This document shows positions 54,450 to 64,000 of a stretch of 64,000 nucleotides of DNA, in pieces. Origin of the DNA: Castanea sativa (taxonomy: Eukaryota > Streptophyta > Magnoliopsida > Fagales > Fagaceae); NCBI RefSeq assembly GCF_040712315.1, contig NC_134017.1, positions 28,875,273 through 28,939,272 on the forward strand, written 5' to 3'. The stretch's first letter is position 1. Each line of letters opens with the position of its first letter. Under the pieces are notes generated by a model, which saw only the letters and a program-made list of their open reading frames with translations, searched no databases and had not been told where the DNA came from. The translations under genes were made by a program, and so were the position numbers.

Positions 54450-56906
54450 ATGGGGAAGTTCAAGTGTTTAGTTGATACCGCCGCTGGGATGGAAGGCTTT
54501 AGAGCCAAGTACCGTATTCCTATGGTCACCATCCCTATGGTCACCTTTGTAGAAGGTGGAATGACCCTCCCAATGAAACCCGTAACTAGGGAATACCTCC
54601 CCAACCATCGGTTGTGTCCCGATCAGTGCGCTCCAAACGTTTTTAGAGTTTTAGGTAGCGTCGACGCTCTAAATGAGCAAATGGGTCTGAACTTCACCTG
54701 GCATGACGTCGTCTTTATGTACGAATGCCACAAACTCAATGGAGTAGGTTACTACATCAAATCCCACTCCAGCGTAGTTAGGTTGATCTCCTGTTTGCCC
54801 AAGTCCAATAAAGGCATGAAGGATGACTATCTCATCGTCTCTGGCAACTGGCACGACGGCCCCCACTGCCCAGTTGAGTGGGGAGATCTAGGTGTGACAC
54901 CATTAGGATTTAACTTCCCATCCCATAACTCCCTGAATCATCTAGGAATGTGCATTTGCAATTTCTTAAGCGTCTACCTTTAATTTGTTATATGTTTTGC
55001 GCCTCTGACATGTTTGTTTATTTGGATGTTTTTCTTTGCAGATAAGCAAAACGTACGCCCACGCTTGAGCCACTGCAACGTTGCAGATTTGAATACAGTG
55101 CTACGTTCCAAGGTGTTCGTTAGCAGAGACTTACAACTTAGGGCGGCCCACTTGATTCTGGGGTACAATCCCGTCTCCTCGGACTTCCAGGAGATCGAGA
55201 ACGCGATAATCGCGGGTGACCGAAGGCGTAGGAAAATTAACGTAGCCAGACCTCACTTTCTGGCCGACCACGACATCCCTGATGCCCCAAACACAGTGTT
55301 GTACGCACAGGCCATAGCAGCAGTTCCCCTCGCTGTGCACCCTCAGGCAATTGCTGTCCCAGAGGAGCGTGTGTCTTCCTCGAACACGTTGGACGAGGAG
55401 ATAGACCAGTTTCGGCTCGAGGACTCCCCACGACCTCGCGGAAACCCGTTTGTCATCCTTTCCGACGAGGAAGAAGAAGAAGCTGAAGCCTCTGGGATCG
55501 CTGGTCTAGTGATAGCGCGTCCAGACAACAGTTCTGTTGAAGAAGAGATGGACAAGCTGAAGGACCTTATGACTGACAGGGGCGCCCGAGTGGCAAAGAA
55601 AGGAGCAAGAGGGTCCCAAGCTCCCCCTGCCTTGCCACTACCTCATCCTCCAGCCGAGCCAAAACCTCCCACTGACGATTCTAAGAAGAAAAGAAAAGTG
55701 GATGCCGAGGGGGCTGGTGGCGAGAAGCCAAAGAAGTTGAAACAACAGCCGCTGCCGGCACAGCAGTCGAAGTTGGACAAGGGTAAATGGCGCGCCCGCT
55801 CAGTTGAAAGTGGGGAGATCAGGGACGTGGCCGAGGTGCGCCGAGCACCAGCCACCTGGTCTCCTGACTTGAGGCTAAACGGCGCCCCTATTCCCTGCCA
55901 CTCCAGCATCAGGGTAGTCCAACAAGGCCACACCCACCACTTAGCCGAGGTATTGGAGCGTCCTTTTCTGCTGCCCAAGGATATGGAGTCCTTGGAGAAG
56001 ATGGGCCAGCCGCAGCTGTTCCTTTCGTTAAAAAGGGGCTTAGCTCTGGTAAGTTCCACCTTACATTTATATTCTATATTTATTTGTAAGCACTTCACTG
56101 CTTTTAACCTCCTAACATATTTGCAGTCCATCCAAGAGGTTTTCGCAGCCGAGAAGTTCATGGAGGATTCTCGGAAGCGCGCTAGGATGGAGCAAGAGCT
56201 AAGACAAGAGATAGAAAGATCCCTATGCCAGGCCTTAGCAGAGAACGGGAAGATCACGTCAGAGCTGGCCGACTTGAAAAGAGAAAGAGATGGTGACAAG
56301 GCCAGCCTGAAGACGATGGAGGGACAAGTGGAGAGGCAGCTTAAGCTTCTCCGCCAAAAGGATGACGAGCTTGCCCAAGTCCAACGGGCGCGCTCTGACT
56401 TAGAAAAGGAGCTTACGCGTGCGAAGGATGAAGCTCGCGCCCACAAGCACACCCTGGAGGCCGTGAAGAAGGCCAGTTATCAGGAGGGAGTGACTAGAAC
56501 ACAAGAAGAGCTGACAGAGGCTTTTGCGGCCTTGTGCCGAGAGTATTGTCAGCTGGTCTGGGGAGAGGCCATGAATGTGGCAGGGGTTCCTCAAACTTCC
56601 GAGCTGAGGAAGCTCGAGAACATTTGGCTCCCCCTAGACATACACGAAATTGAAGACCCTCCTGTTGCTGCCTCTCCTGCCCTTCCTCCTGTGGTGCAAG
56701 AGCTTGTTCTTGATCCTATAGAACCTGAAGGTTCCTATAAAGAGAAGGACAAGTGTGATGGAGCCGAGAAAGAGCAAGTCCAAGACATGGAGCCCCCCGT
56801 TCCTTCAACAGACAAAGGGAAGCAAGTTTTGTCCACCTTTGAACTGGAGTTGAAGAGTACTGAGGCTGGCAGCAGCTCCCTCCAAGACCCCCCTTCCTTA
56901 GTTTAG
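54450..56906 (+). CDS. Element 3 antisense gene, apparently intact, two introns
   Basis: Proposed exons are 54450-54891, 55042-56048 and 56127-56906, giving about 742 codons with no stop. Intron 1 (150 bp) has GTGTGA and TTTGCAG; intron 2 (78 bp, phase 0) has GTAAGT and TTTGCAG. Exon 1 has the core seen in elements 1 and 2 (TREYLPNHRLCPDQCAPNVF, YECHKLNGVGYY). Exon 2 carries an acidic stretch (about 55460-55500), a Pro-rich part and KKKRKV at 55683-55700, a classical nuclear-localisation core. Exon 3 is a long coiled coil (EKFMEDSRKRARMEQELRQE to about 56540) and an acidic tail. A TTATAAC lies 45 bp before the ATG; AATAAA is at 57062. The Pfam PF04195-type core has no known function; a DNA- or chromatin-bound role is inference. 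Confidence 0.75.
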
Positions 56907-57209
56907 GGCCTAGTGTAGGAATTTTATGTACTCCCCTTCTTTGTATATAATTAATGAAGAAGATTTTTATTCAACTTTCGTTCATGTTGTCTTTGTTTTA
57001 CTTTATACTTTTTATGCTTGCCATGAGAGCTTTTAATAACAAATATTTAAAGGGAAAACAGAATAAATAAGTATAACTCCACCATGCAAATAACTATGAC
57101 TTCAGAACTGCCGCATAACTTAATTTAGACATCAAATAATGTTAAAGTTAGACAATTCATATGACAGTTAAACCTTTGTAATTTGACATATTACTCTCAG
57201 TATGATGTA
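56907..57209. other. 3' flank of the antisense gene
   Basis: AT-rich and non-coding, with AATAAA at 57062-57067 as a possible polyadenylation signal for the plus-strand gene. It ends where the tandem array starts. Confidence 0.5.
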
Positions 57210-58335
57210 AGGTCCGAAGACCATTCCTTACGAAAATTCTGCTTAACACTTAAAGATGAAGAACTTGAGATCCAAATTAATAAATGGTGAGATAATGATT
57301 TCCATAAAACGGGTGATAAGAATAAGAACAGTGACAAAATATTAAGAACAGCGACAAGGTTTGTGGTCCGAGGACTACACTTAACCAAGTTTCTGTTTGA
57401 TTCTTAAGAACAAGAACTTCAATTGTTAATTTCTCCAAAGTAGGAGGTCCGAGGACCCGGCATAACTAAGGTTCTGTTTAACAAATGGTAAGATATCAAT
57501 TTCCACAAGGTTTGTGGTCCGAGGACTACACTTAACCAAGTTTCTATTTGATTCTTAAAAACAGTAATTTCAAATGTTAATTTCCCCAAAGTAGGAGGTC
57601 CGAGGACCCGGCCTAACTAAGGTTCTGTTTAACAAATGACAAGATATCAATTTCCACAAGGTTTGTGGTCCGAGGACTGCATTAACCAAGTTTCTTTTTG
57701 ATTCTTAAGAACAATAATTTCAAATGTTAATTTCCCCAAAGTAGGAGGTCCGAGGACCCGGCCTAACTAAGGTTCTGTTTAACAAATGACAAGATATCAA
57801 TTTCCACAAGGTTTGTGGTCCGAGGACTGCACTTAACCAAGTTTCTGTTTGATTCTTAAGAACAGTAACTTCAAATGTTAATTTCCCCAAAGTAGGAGGT
57901 CCGAGGACCCGGCATAACTAAGGTTCTGTTTAACAAATGACAAGACATCAATTTCCACAAGGTTTGTGGTCTGAGGACTGCACTTAACCAAGTTTCTGTT
58001 TGATTCTTAAGAACAGTAACTTCAAATGTTAATTTCCCCAAAGTAGGAGGTCCGAGGACCCGGCATAACTAAGGTTCTGTTTAACAAATGACAAGACATC
58101 AATTTCCACAAGGTTTGTGGTCCGAGGACTACACTTAACCAAGTTTCTGTTTGATTCTTAAGAACAGTAACTTCAAATGTTAATTTCCCCAAAGTAGGAG
58201 GTCCGAGGACCCGACATAACTAATTTTCTGTTTAACAAATGACAAGACATCAATTTCCACAAGGTTTGTGGTCCGAGGACTACACTTAACCAAGTTTCTG
58301 TTTGATTCTTAAGAACAAGAACTTCAAATGTTAAT
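57210..58335 (-). repeat. Element 3 tandem array, about 7 units of 150 bp
   Basis: AAAGTAGGAGGTCCGAGGACC recurs at about 57438, 57588, 57738, 57889, 58039 and 58190, with a partial unit on the left. Each unit has two motifs: GGTCCGAGGACC (a perfect 5-bp inverted repeat around GA) and GTCCGAGGACT. The motif core is also found in the LTRs. The array lies between integrase and the antisense gene, as in element 1. Confidence 0.93.
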
Positions 58336-58379
58336 GGTACTTATAACTTTGACATGTTAACCAACAAAAGCAAGTTTTA

Positions 58380-60332
58380 TTAATAATAATACCTTCTAAG
58401 GTTATTTACATTCCACGGACGTGGTAGAATTCTTTCATCTAGGTCAGCTAGCCGATATGACCCTATGCCTGCTACTGAAACAATGCGATAGGGGCCTTCC
58501 CAGTTGGGTCCTAGCTTACCCCAAGCTGGGTTCTTAGAAGTCCCTACAACTTTTCTTAGTACAAGATCACCAAGTGCAAGTGGCCTTAGCTTCACATGGG
58601 CATCATATCCCTGTTTCAGCTTCTGTTGATAGTAAGCCATTTGGACCATAGCTGTCTCGCGTCGTTCCTCAAGTAAATCAAGACCTTTCTCCAGGAGTCC
58701 ATTGTTATTCTCCGGGCTAAAATAGCTCGTCTTTAGGGTGGGAAAACCAGATTCCAGAGGTATCACCGCCTCGGCTCCATAAGTCATAGAGAATGGCGTT
58801 TCTCCCGTGGACCTACGCGGTGTGGTCCGATACATCCATAGAACATGAGGGAGCTCTTCTACCCATCTGCCTTTCGCATCGTCCAACCTTTTCTTAAGCC
58901 CACTGACTATGACCTTGTTAACGGCCTCGGCTTGCCCATTTCCCTAAGGATAAGCTGGGGTGGAGTATCTGTTTATGATACCCATGTCACCACAATATTG
59001 CCTAAAGGCCTTATTGTCAAATTGAACGCCATTGTCGGAGATAAGTGTGTGTGGTATACCGAATCTAGTGACAATATTTTTCCAGACAAACTTCTTGGAA
59101 TCAACATCTCTGATATTTGCTAAGGGTTCGGCCTCAACCCATTTGGTGAAATAGTCTGTTCCCACAAGAAGCCATCTTTTATTTCCTGCTGCTCTCGAAA
59201 ATGGCCCCACTATGTCCAATCCCCACTGCGCAAAAGGCCAAGGACTGGAGAGAGGGTTGAGAACCCCTCCAGGTTGATGAATATTTGGGGCGAACCTCTG
59301 GCATTGATCACATTTTCTGGCATAGTCCTGAGCCTCCCTCTGCATGTTAGGCCACCAATAACCCTGAGTCAGAGCCCTATGGGCTAAGGACCTTCCCCCA
59401 GTGTGGCTTCCACAAATCCCTTCATGCAGTTCCTCGAGAAGTGCTTCCGTTGATTCCGGGTGCACACACAACAAGTACGGTCCTGAGAAGGATCGTTTGT
59501 ACAGTTTCTGGTCCTCGGATAACCAAAAACGTGGCGCCTTCCGACGCACCTTCTCTGCTTCAGACTTGTCCTCAGGAAGGATGTCGTTCTTAAGAAAAGA
59601 TATGACCGGGTCCATCCAACTAGGTCCAAGCCTTATTAGATGGATGCGGGCCGCCTTGGCGGGGATAAAAGTTGGCTCTAGCAACTCCTCCACAAGGATA
59701 ATCCGGGGCAAATCCTGAGCTGAGGACGTTGCTAACGTAGCCAAAGAATCGGCGCGGGTGTTTCCACTCCTAGAGATGTGAGCTAAGACAAAGGAGTCAA
59801 ATTCTGCTTGCTGACGTTTGACCTGGGCCAAATATTCCTGCATTCTTGGGTCCCTAGCCTCCATGGTTCCCATGACCTGGCCGACCACCAACTGAGAGTC
59901 TGAGAATGCATGGACTTCCTTTCCACCCATCTTATGTAACATGTTCATGCCTACCAGAACGGCTTCGTACTCGGCTTCATTATTAGTAGCCGAGAATGAC
60001 AGCCTTAGAGATTTTTCAAAGATAATTCCCTCTGGGGATATCAGAACAAGTCCCACACCAGACCCTTTTTGATTAGCTGCCCCATCCACATAAATTTTCC
60101 AAGTCGAAGGCCCTGCGGCCGTGATCACACCAACTGATTTTCCATCCATGTGTGCTTCTTTTAGAGTCTCTTCTGGCAATGATTCAGTAAACTCTGCCAC
60201 CAAGTCAGCGATGACCTGGCCCTTCACCGAGGTGCGCGGCTTGTATTTAACGTCAAAAGCTCCTAAAATGGTTCCCCACTTTGCCACCCTACCAGAGTAG
60301 TCGGCGCTGTGTAACACTGCCTTGAGAGGCAA
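58380..60332 (-). pseudogene. Element 3 archaeal-type RNase H and integrase (one stop)
   Basis: The frame 60332-58944 includes the end of the degenerate RNase H (IADLVAEFTE), then archaeal RNase H with IYVDGAANQKGSG, NNEAEYEAVL, SDSQLVVGQV and NTRADSLATL: all four acidic residues are present. Integrase follows with HEGICGSHTGG, CDQCQRF, QWGLDIVGPF (Asp) and LISDNGVQFDN (Asp). A TAG at 58944-58946 stands where PAYPQGNGQAE would need Gln. After it the Glu motif and the C-terminal module (GPNWEGPYRIV) run to 58380. Apart from this one codon the segment looks functional. It is the best-preserved pol segment here. Confidence 0.9.
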
Positions 60333-61667
60333 TTAGGTCAGAACCACTACAGTGTGAGACTGGAAATAATGAGGAAGCTTGCGCGTGGCGTGAACTATGG
60401 CCAGAAGTGCTTTCTCCAACAGCAGATAGCGCACCTCGGCCTCATTCAAAGACTTACTACCATAGTAGACCGGTCTTTGCACCCCGCTGTCATTCCTTAT
60501 AAGGACCAAGCTGACCGCGTGGGCGACCACTGCCAGATAAGCAAACAAGACCTCGTCCGCCTCGGGGCGAGACAAAATGGGTGGCCGAGAAAGATATTGC
60601 TTAAGCTACTGGAAAGCTAATACGCAGTCCTCGGTCCATTGAAACCCTTTCCACTTATTCAACAATTGGAAGAAAGGACGGCATCAGTCAGCTGACCGAG
60701 AGATAAACCTATTCAATGCAGCAATCATTCCGGTCAATTTCTGGATCTCTTTTGGGTTCCGAGGCGGCCGCAAATCCTGAATAGCCTTGACCTGTGCTGA
60801 GTTCACCTCTATGCCTCTGTGAGTAATCATGTATCCCAAAAACTTTTCGAACCCCACGCCAAAAGTGCACTTTGAGGCGTTAAGGCGCAGCTTGTACTTT
60901 CTTAGCACCTGGAAGGTGTCGGCTAGATCCTTGACGTGTGAAGGTATCGTTTTGCTCTTTACCACCATATCGTCTACATACACCTCAATAGTCTTCCCCA
61001 ATTGCTGTTCGAACATCCTGGTCATCATTCTTTGGTAAGTAGCCCCAGCATTTTTCAACCCAAATGGCATGACCTTATAGTGGTAGTTCCCCGTTGGAGT
61101 AATGAAAGCCGTCTTCTCTTGATCCTCCACCACCAAGGGAATCTGATGGTAACCCTGGAAGGCATCCAAAAAACTCATCCGAGGATGTCCGACAGTGGCG
61201 TCCACCAGTTGATCAATACGCGGCATTGGGAACGAATCCTTGGGGCAGGCCTTATTCAAATCCGTGAAGTCCACACATACTCTCCATGTTCCATTTTTCT
61301 TTTTAACTACAACCGTGTGCGCCAGCCACTCAGGGTAGAAAACTTCTTTAATAGCCCCAGCCCTCTTAAGTTTGAGCACCTCTTCCTTTATAGCCTCGGA
61401 ATGTTCTTTGGAAGAACGCCGAGGTGGCTTCCTTCTCAGAACAATGGCAGGGTTGACATTAAAATGATGGCAAATGAAGCTCGGATCTACTCCTGGAGCC
61501 TCATACGGGTCCCACGCAAAAACATCAATATTGTCCTTCAGAAATTCCAACAACTCCATTTTCTCCTGGTGAGGCAAACGTACGCCGACTTGGAAGAACC
61601 TCTCTGGATCATTGGCTATTGAAAACTTCTCTAATTCCTCACAATGAGTCTTTTCTCCTGTCATCAT
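60333..61667 (-). pseudogene. Element 3 reverse transcriptase and degenerate RNase H (broken)
   Basis: The RT frame 61667-60684 has [59 protein letters not shown] and YVDDMVVKS with both catalytic Asp. It ends at TGA 60684-60686 (CGA expected). The following frame has a TAG at 60606-60608 (AFQ-stop-LKQY). The degenerate RNase H (LFAYLAVVAHAVSLVLI) runs to TAA at 60333-60335 (CAA expected), where the next frame continues as PLKAVLHSADYSG. Confidence 0.88.
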
Positions 61668-62549
61668 TCCAGATGAATCAGGAGCAGTTAACTGCTATAA
61701 GTCTTTGGTGATCGAAGCCGACGACTCGGCTTCTGCCTGGTGCAGTACTGTAGCCGACATGCATTGCTTGGCCACCGATTAGCTGCCAAGGATTTCTTCT
61801 ACACATTCCCCCGAAGGGAATTTAACCTTAACATGCAAGGTAGATGAGACAGCTCCAAGAGCGTGCAGCCATGGCCTGGCGAGGATGGCTGTGTATGGAG
61901 AGTACGCGTCAACCACAATGAAATCCATTTCAACCGTTTTTGAGCTGAATTAAACGGGCAAACGAATCTGTCCCTTCGGCACAATGGCCCTCCTTTCGAA
62001 GCGTATAAGTGGAGAGTCATAAGGGGTAAGATCTTCCAGCTTCAATCTTAACCCCTTAAATAGATCAGGGTACATGATATCTGCACCGCTGCCCTGATCT
62101 ATCATCACCCTCCTTACATCATAGTTCCCTATCCTAAGCGTAACTACAAGAGCATCGTCATGGGGTTGGATAGTCCCTACCTTATCCTCCTCGGAGAATC
62201 TCAAGACGGGCAAATTTAGCTTCAACCTCTTCGGCCTGCAGCCCAACTCCTCGGCCTGAGGATGTGAAACTGCCATCACCCTGGTGGGAGCCGAGCCGGT
62301 CCTGCCAGGTGCAGCAAAAATAACACTAATTGTTCCTAACGCCGGTCGAGATGAATTATTCCTCTGATTGTTTGAACCAGATTGACTGCCCTGCCCGCTA
62401 GGTTGGCACAGGTGCTGCTTCAGTTTTCCTTCACTGACAAGCTGCTCCAAGTGGTTCCAAAGGGTCCGACAGTTCTCAGTAGTGTGGCCCACATCCTGGT
62501 GGTACTGGCAAAAGAGGTTCTGATTCCTCTTCGCAGGGTCTCCTGCCAT
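61668..62549 (-). pseudogene. Element 3 gag end (knuckle) and protease (broken)
   Basis: The open frame 62549-61950 holds the nucleocapsid-type knuckle CQYHQDVGHTTENC (about 62470-62512), a linker and a protease. The protease box reads VMIDQGSGADIMYPDLF where [12 protein letters not shown] is usual, so its catalytic Asp is kept (Asp-Gln-Gly). A TAA at 61950-61952 (CAA expected) interrupts the protease. The later part, IVVDAYSPYTAILARPWLH (about 61860-61920), has further stops at about 61779 and 61695. Confidence 0.85.
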
Positions 62550-62612
62550 CTTATCAGGCCATCTAAAGAAGGGCTCCTTACGAACTTTCTCCAGCAGCTG
62601 ATGTACTGGTTC

Positions 62613-63707
62613 TCAGAACACAGTGTTCACTACCTGAGGTACTGTCGAGCCGGACTGCCCAACGTAATCTCGCCTCGGCTTGTTATTGTGGTACCTGTCC
62701 AACCTGAAATCCCTTTTCTCCTGCGGGATAACCTTCTCCTTACCCTTTCCTTGCTGTTGGTCTTCCTCCACTCTCTTGTCCTCGTCAATACGGTCCATGA
62801 GGCGACGTACACTGCGGACGGACTTTTTAGTCAAAGACTTTCTCAGGTCGTGATCAGTAGGAAGGCCTACCTTAAAGGTATTAAGCGCCACCTCATCAAA
62901 GTCGCCATCTATTTCATTAAACATCTCCCAGTAACGGTCGGAGTATGTTTTCAGCGTCTCCCCTTCCCTCATGGTCATGGATAACAGCGAGTCCAATGGC
63001 CGAGGTACTCTGCTACACGTAATGAACCGCGAAGCGAATGCCCTAGTGAGCTCCCCGAACGAACCTATAGACCCCGATTTAAGGCCGTTGAACCACGTCA
63101 TAGCAACAGGCCCCAAGCTAGAGGGGAAAACTTTACACATCAGGGTCTCGTTGTGAGAGTGCACCGCCATCCTCTGGTTAAAATGACTCACATGCTCCAC
63201 CGGATCAATCCGGCCATTGTAGATGGTAAAGGTAGGTTGAGTAAACCTCCTGGGAAGCCTCCCCTTCGCAATCCTCCGTGAAAAAAAAGATTTGGAGAGT
63301 TGGTGCAGCGCCCGACTCATAGCATCGTTCCCTAAGCCCCTGGAAGAAGCCTTCTTGCGTCTGCGAGCTGGCTGGTCATCCTCCTCACCTGAGGACATTG
63401 CACTGGGGGGTGAGCATGATCTTGAGCTGCAGCTACCTCCCCGTTCCTCCTCTGAGGAAGGATTAGATGAGGATGGTGAAGACCTACGTCTAGCACGGCA
63501 TAACTTTCTCTTCAAACGATTAATCCCCTTCTGCGTAGCCCTAGCACCATCCTCGTGGGTGGTGCTACCCCCGCCCTGAGTATGGCTAGCCCCGGGGTAT
63601 TCTGTATGGACACTTCCCTCACGATCCCTTTGACGCTCAAGGCGCTCGAAATGATCCTCCGGTTGTGATCCCTGTGACTCTGCATGGTGAGAACCTAGGC
63701 CTCCCAT
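62613..63707 (-). pseudogene. Element 3 gag (capsid part), ends at a premature TGA
   Basis: The ATG at 63707 lies about 30 bp after the PBS and opens MGGLGSHHAESQGSQ. The N-terminal third is low-complexity, Arg/Ser/Glu-rich. The gag capsid domain follows at residues about 145-280 (RRFTQPTFTIYNGRIDPVEH, GPVAMTWFNGL, LTRAFASRFI, SLLSMTMREGETLKTY). The frame stops at TGA 62613-62615, where CGA would let it continue as EPVHQLLEKVR to the knuckle. With one substitution gag would be whole. Confidence 0.9.
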
Positions 63708-63736
63708 GGTATCCCAACCTTTTTTAGACTAGATTT

Positions 63737-63754
63737 CCCACAGACGGCGCCAAT
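63737..63754 (-). other. Element 3 probable primer-binding site
   Basis: The minus strand reads ATTGGCGCCGTCTGTGGG directly inside the 5' LTR. The matching tRNA was not determined. Confidence 0.65.
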
Positions 63755-64000
63755 TGTAGGTATACAATTGCACCTGGAACCAAAGAAGATTATGGGCTCT
63801 GGCCCAATGAGCCTTAAACAATAAAATTTGTAGAGTGTGGACTTGAAACGTAGGTTTGAAGTGCTGGGAGCTTGATAATAGGCTTTTATAAATAAATACA
63901 GGTAAATAACGAACGATAATTGCAAATGGATCCCCTCGGACTCGAGCCGAGAACTACTTCTTTATTATTTCTCTTTCTTTCTTACAGGTTACAATCCTTA
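63755..64000 (-). repeat. Element 3, 5' LTR (partial, cut by window edge)
   Basis: Plus-strand TGTAGGTATACAATTGCACC runs collinear with 53212 onward for 246 bp, with a few differences (GTAAGTGCACA against GTAGGTATACA). The rest lies outside the window. Confidence 0.92.

Larger units (their letters stand above)
53212..64000 (-). mobile_element. Element 3: Tat-type Ty3/gypsy retrotransposon, minus strand, cut by window edge
   Basis: In element sense (right to left): 5' LTR from 63755 beyond the edge, PBS, gag, protease, RT, degenerate RNase H, archaeal-type RNase H, integrase, a tandem array of 150-bp units, an antisense gene (plus strand), PPT and 3' LTR (53212-53942). RT and RNase H active sites are intact but at least seven stops interrupt gag-pol. 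The target duplication cannot be checked because the right end is outside; the left flank is CAAAT. Confidence 0.93.

Noticed and set aside
55643..56452. 269-codon open frame on the minus strand
   Set aside because: It is the shadow of the antisense gene's coiled coil (Ser/Leu-rich complement of Glu/Lys/Arg codons); the plus strand has the family core, introns and NLS.
57210..58335. Regular repeats resembling a CRISPR array
   Set aside because: Units are contiguous 150-bp tandem copies without unique spacers, inside a plant retrotransposon.
61002..61622. 206-codon plus-strand open frame
   Set aside because: It is the complement of the element 3 reverse transcriptase, whose motifs are unmistakable on the minus strand.

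Overview
The window is plant nuclear DNA: AT-rich, intron-bearing, and built almost entirely from nested transposable elements around two copies of one F-box/LRR gene. Retroelement classes, tRNA-derived SINEs, a MULE and Helitron-like ends all point to a eudicot. The general look of the repeats suggests a woody species such as oak or another Fagaceae; that is an impression from memory, not a database result.

Layout. 1-6.2 kb: AT-rich intergenic DNA with a Helitron-like copy carrying a SINE with perfect target duplications, and a copia-type gag relic. 6.2-18.1 kb: F-box pseudogene 1, split inside its first exon by a 9.6-kb Tat-type Ty3/gypsy element (element 1) with a perfect 5-bp target duplication. 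18-23.4 kb: SINE-like and Helitron-like copies, a solo LTR and a TIR element. 23.4-34.2 kb: F-box gene 2, whose first intron is about 9 kb because a MITE inside it received a minus-strand chromovirus, whose gag later received another LTR, now solo. 34.7-37.6 kb: repeats including a second solo LTR of the element-3 family. 37.7-42.8 kb: a decayed Mutator-like element. 44.3-50.1 kb: a 5'-truncated Tat-type element (element 2). 50-53 kb: repeats and another Helitron-like copy. 53.2 kb to the right edge: a Tat-type element on the minus strand (element 3), running off the window inside its 5' LTR.

How the parts relate. The three Tat-type elements share a plan: gag-protease-RT-degenerate RNase H-archaeal-type RNase H-integrase in sense, then (in elements 1 and 3) a tandem array, then a gene read antisense to the element, then the polypurine tract and 3' LTR. 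In element 3 the antisense gene can be read uninterrupted for about 742 codons through two GT-AG introns and encodes a basic nuclear-localisation motif and a long coiled coil, although gag-pol of the same copy carries at least seven stops. In elements 1 and 3 the tandem array repeats a short motif also found in that element's LTR. These points are the most interesting in the window. Nearly every nonsense codon in the retroelements is explained by one C-to-T or G-to-A change, the pattern expected of methylated, silenced DNA.

All boundaries were read by eye. No gene here is certain to be functional in the host; the two F-box copies both carry disabling changes.
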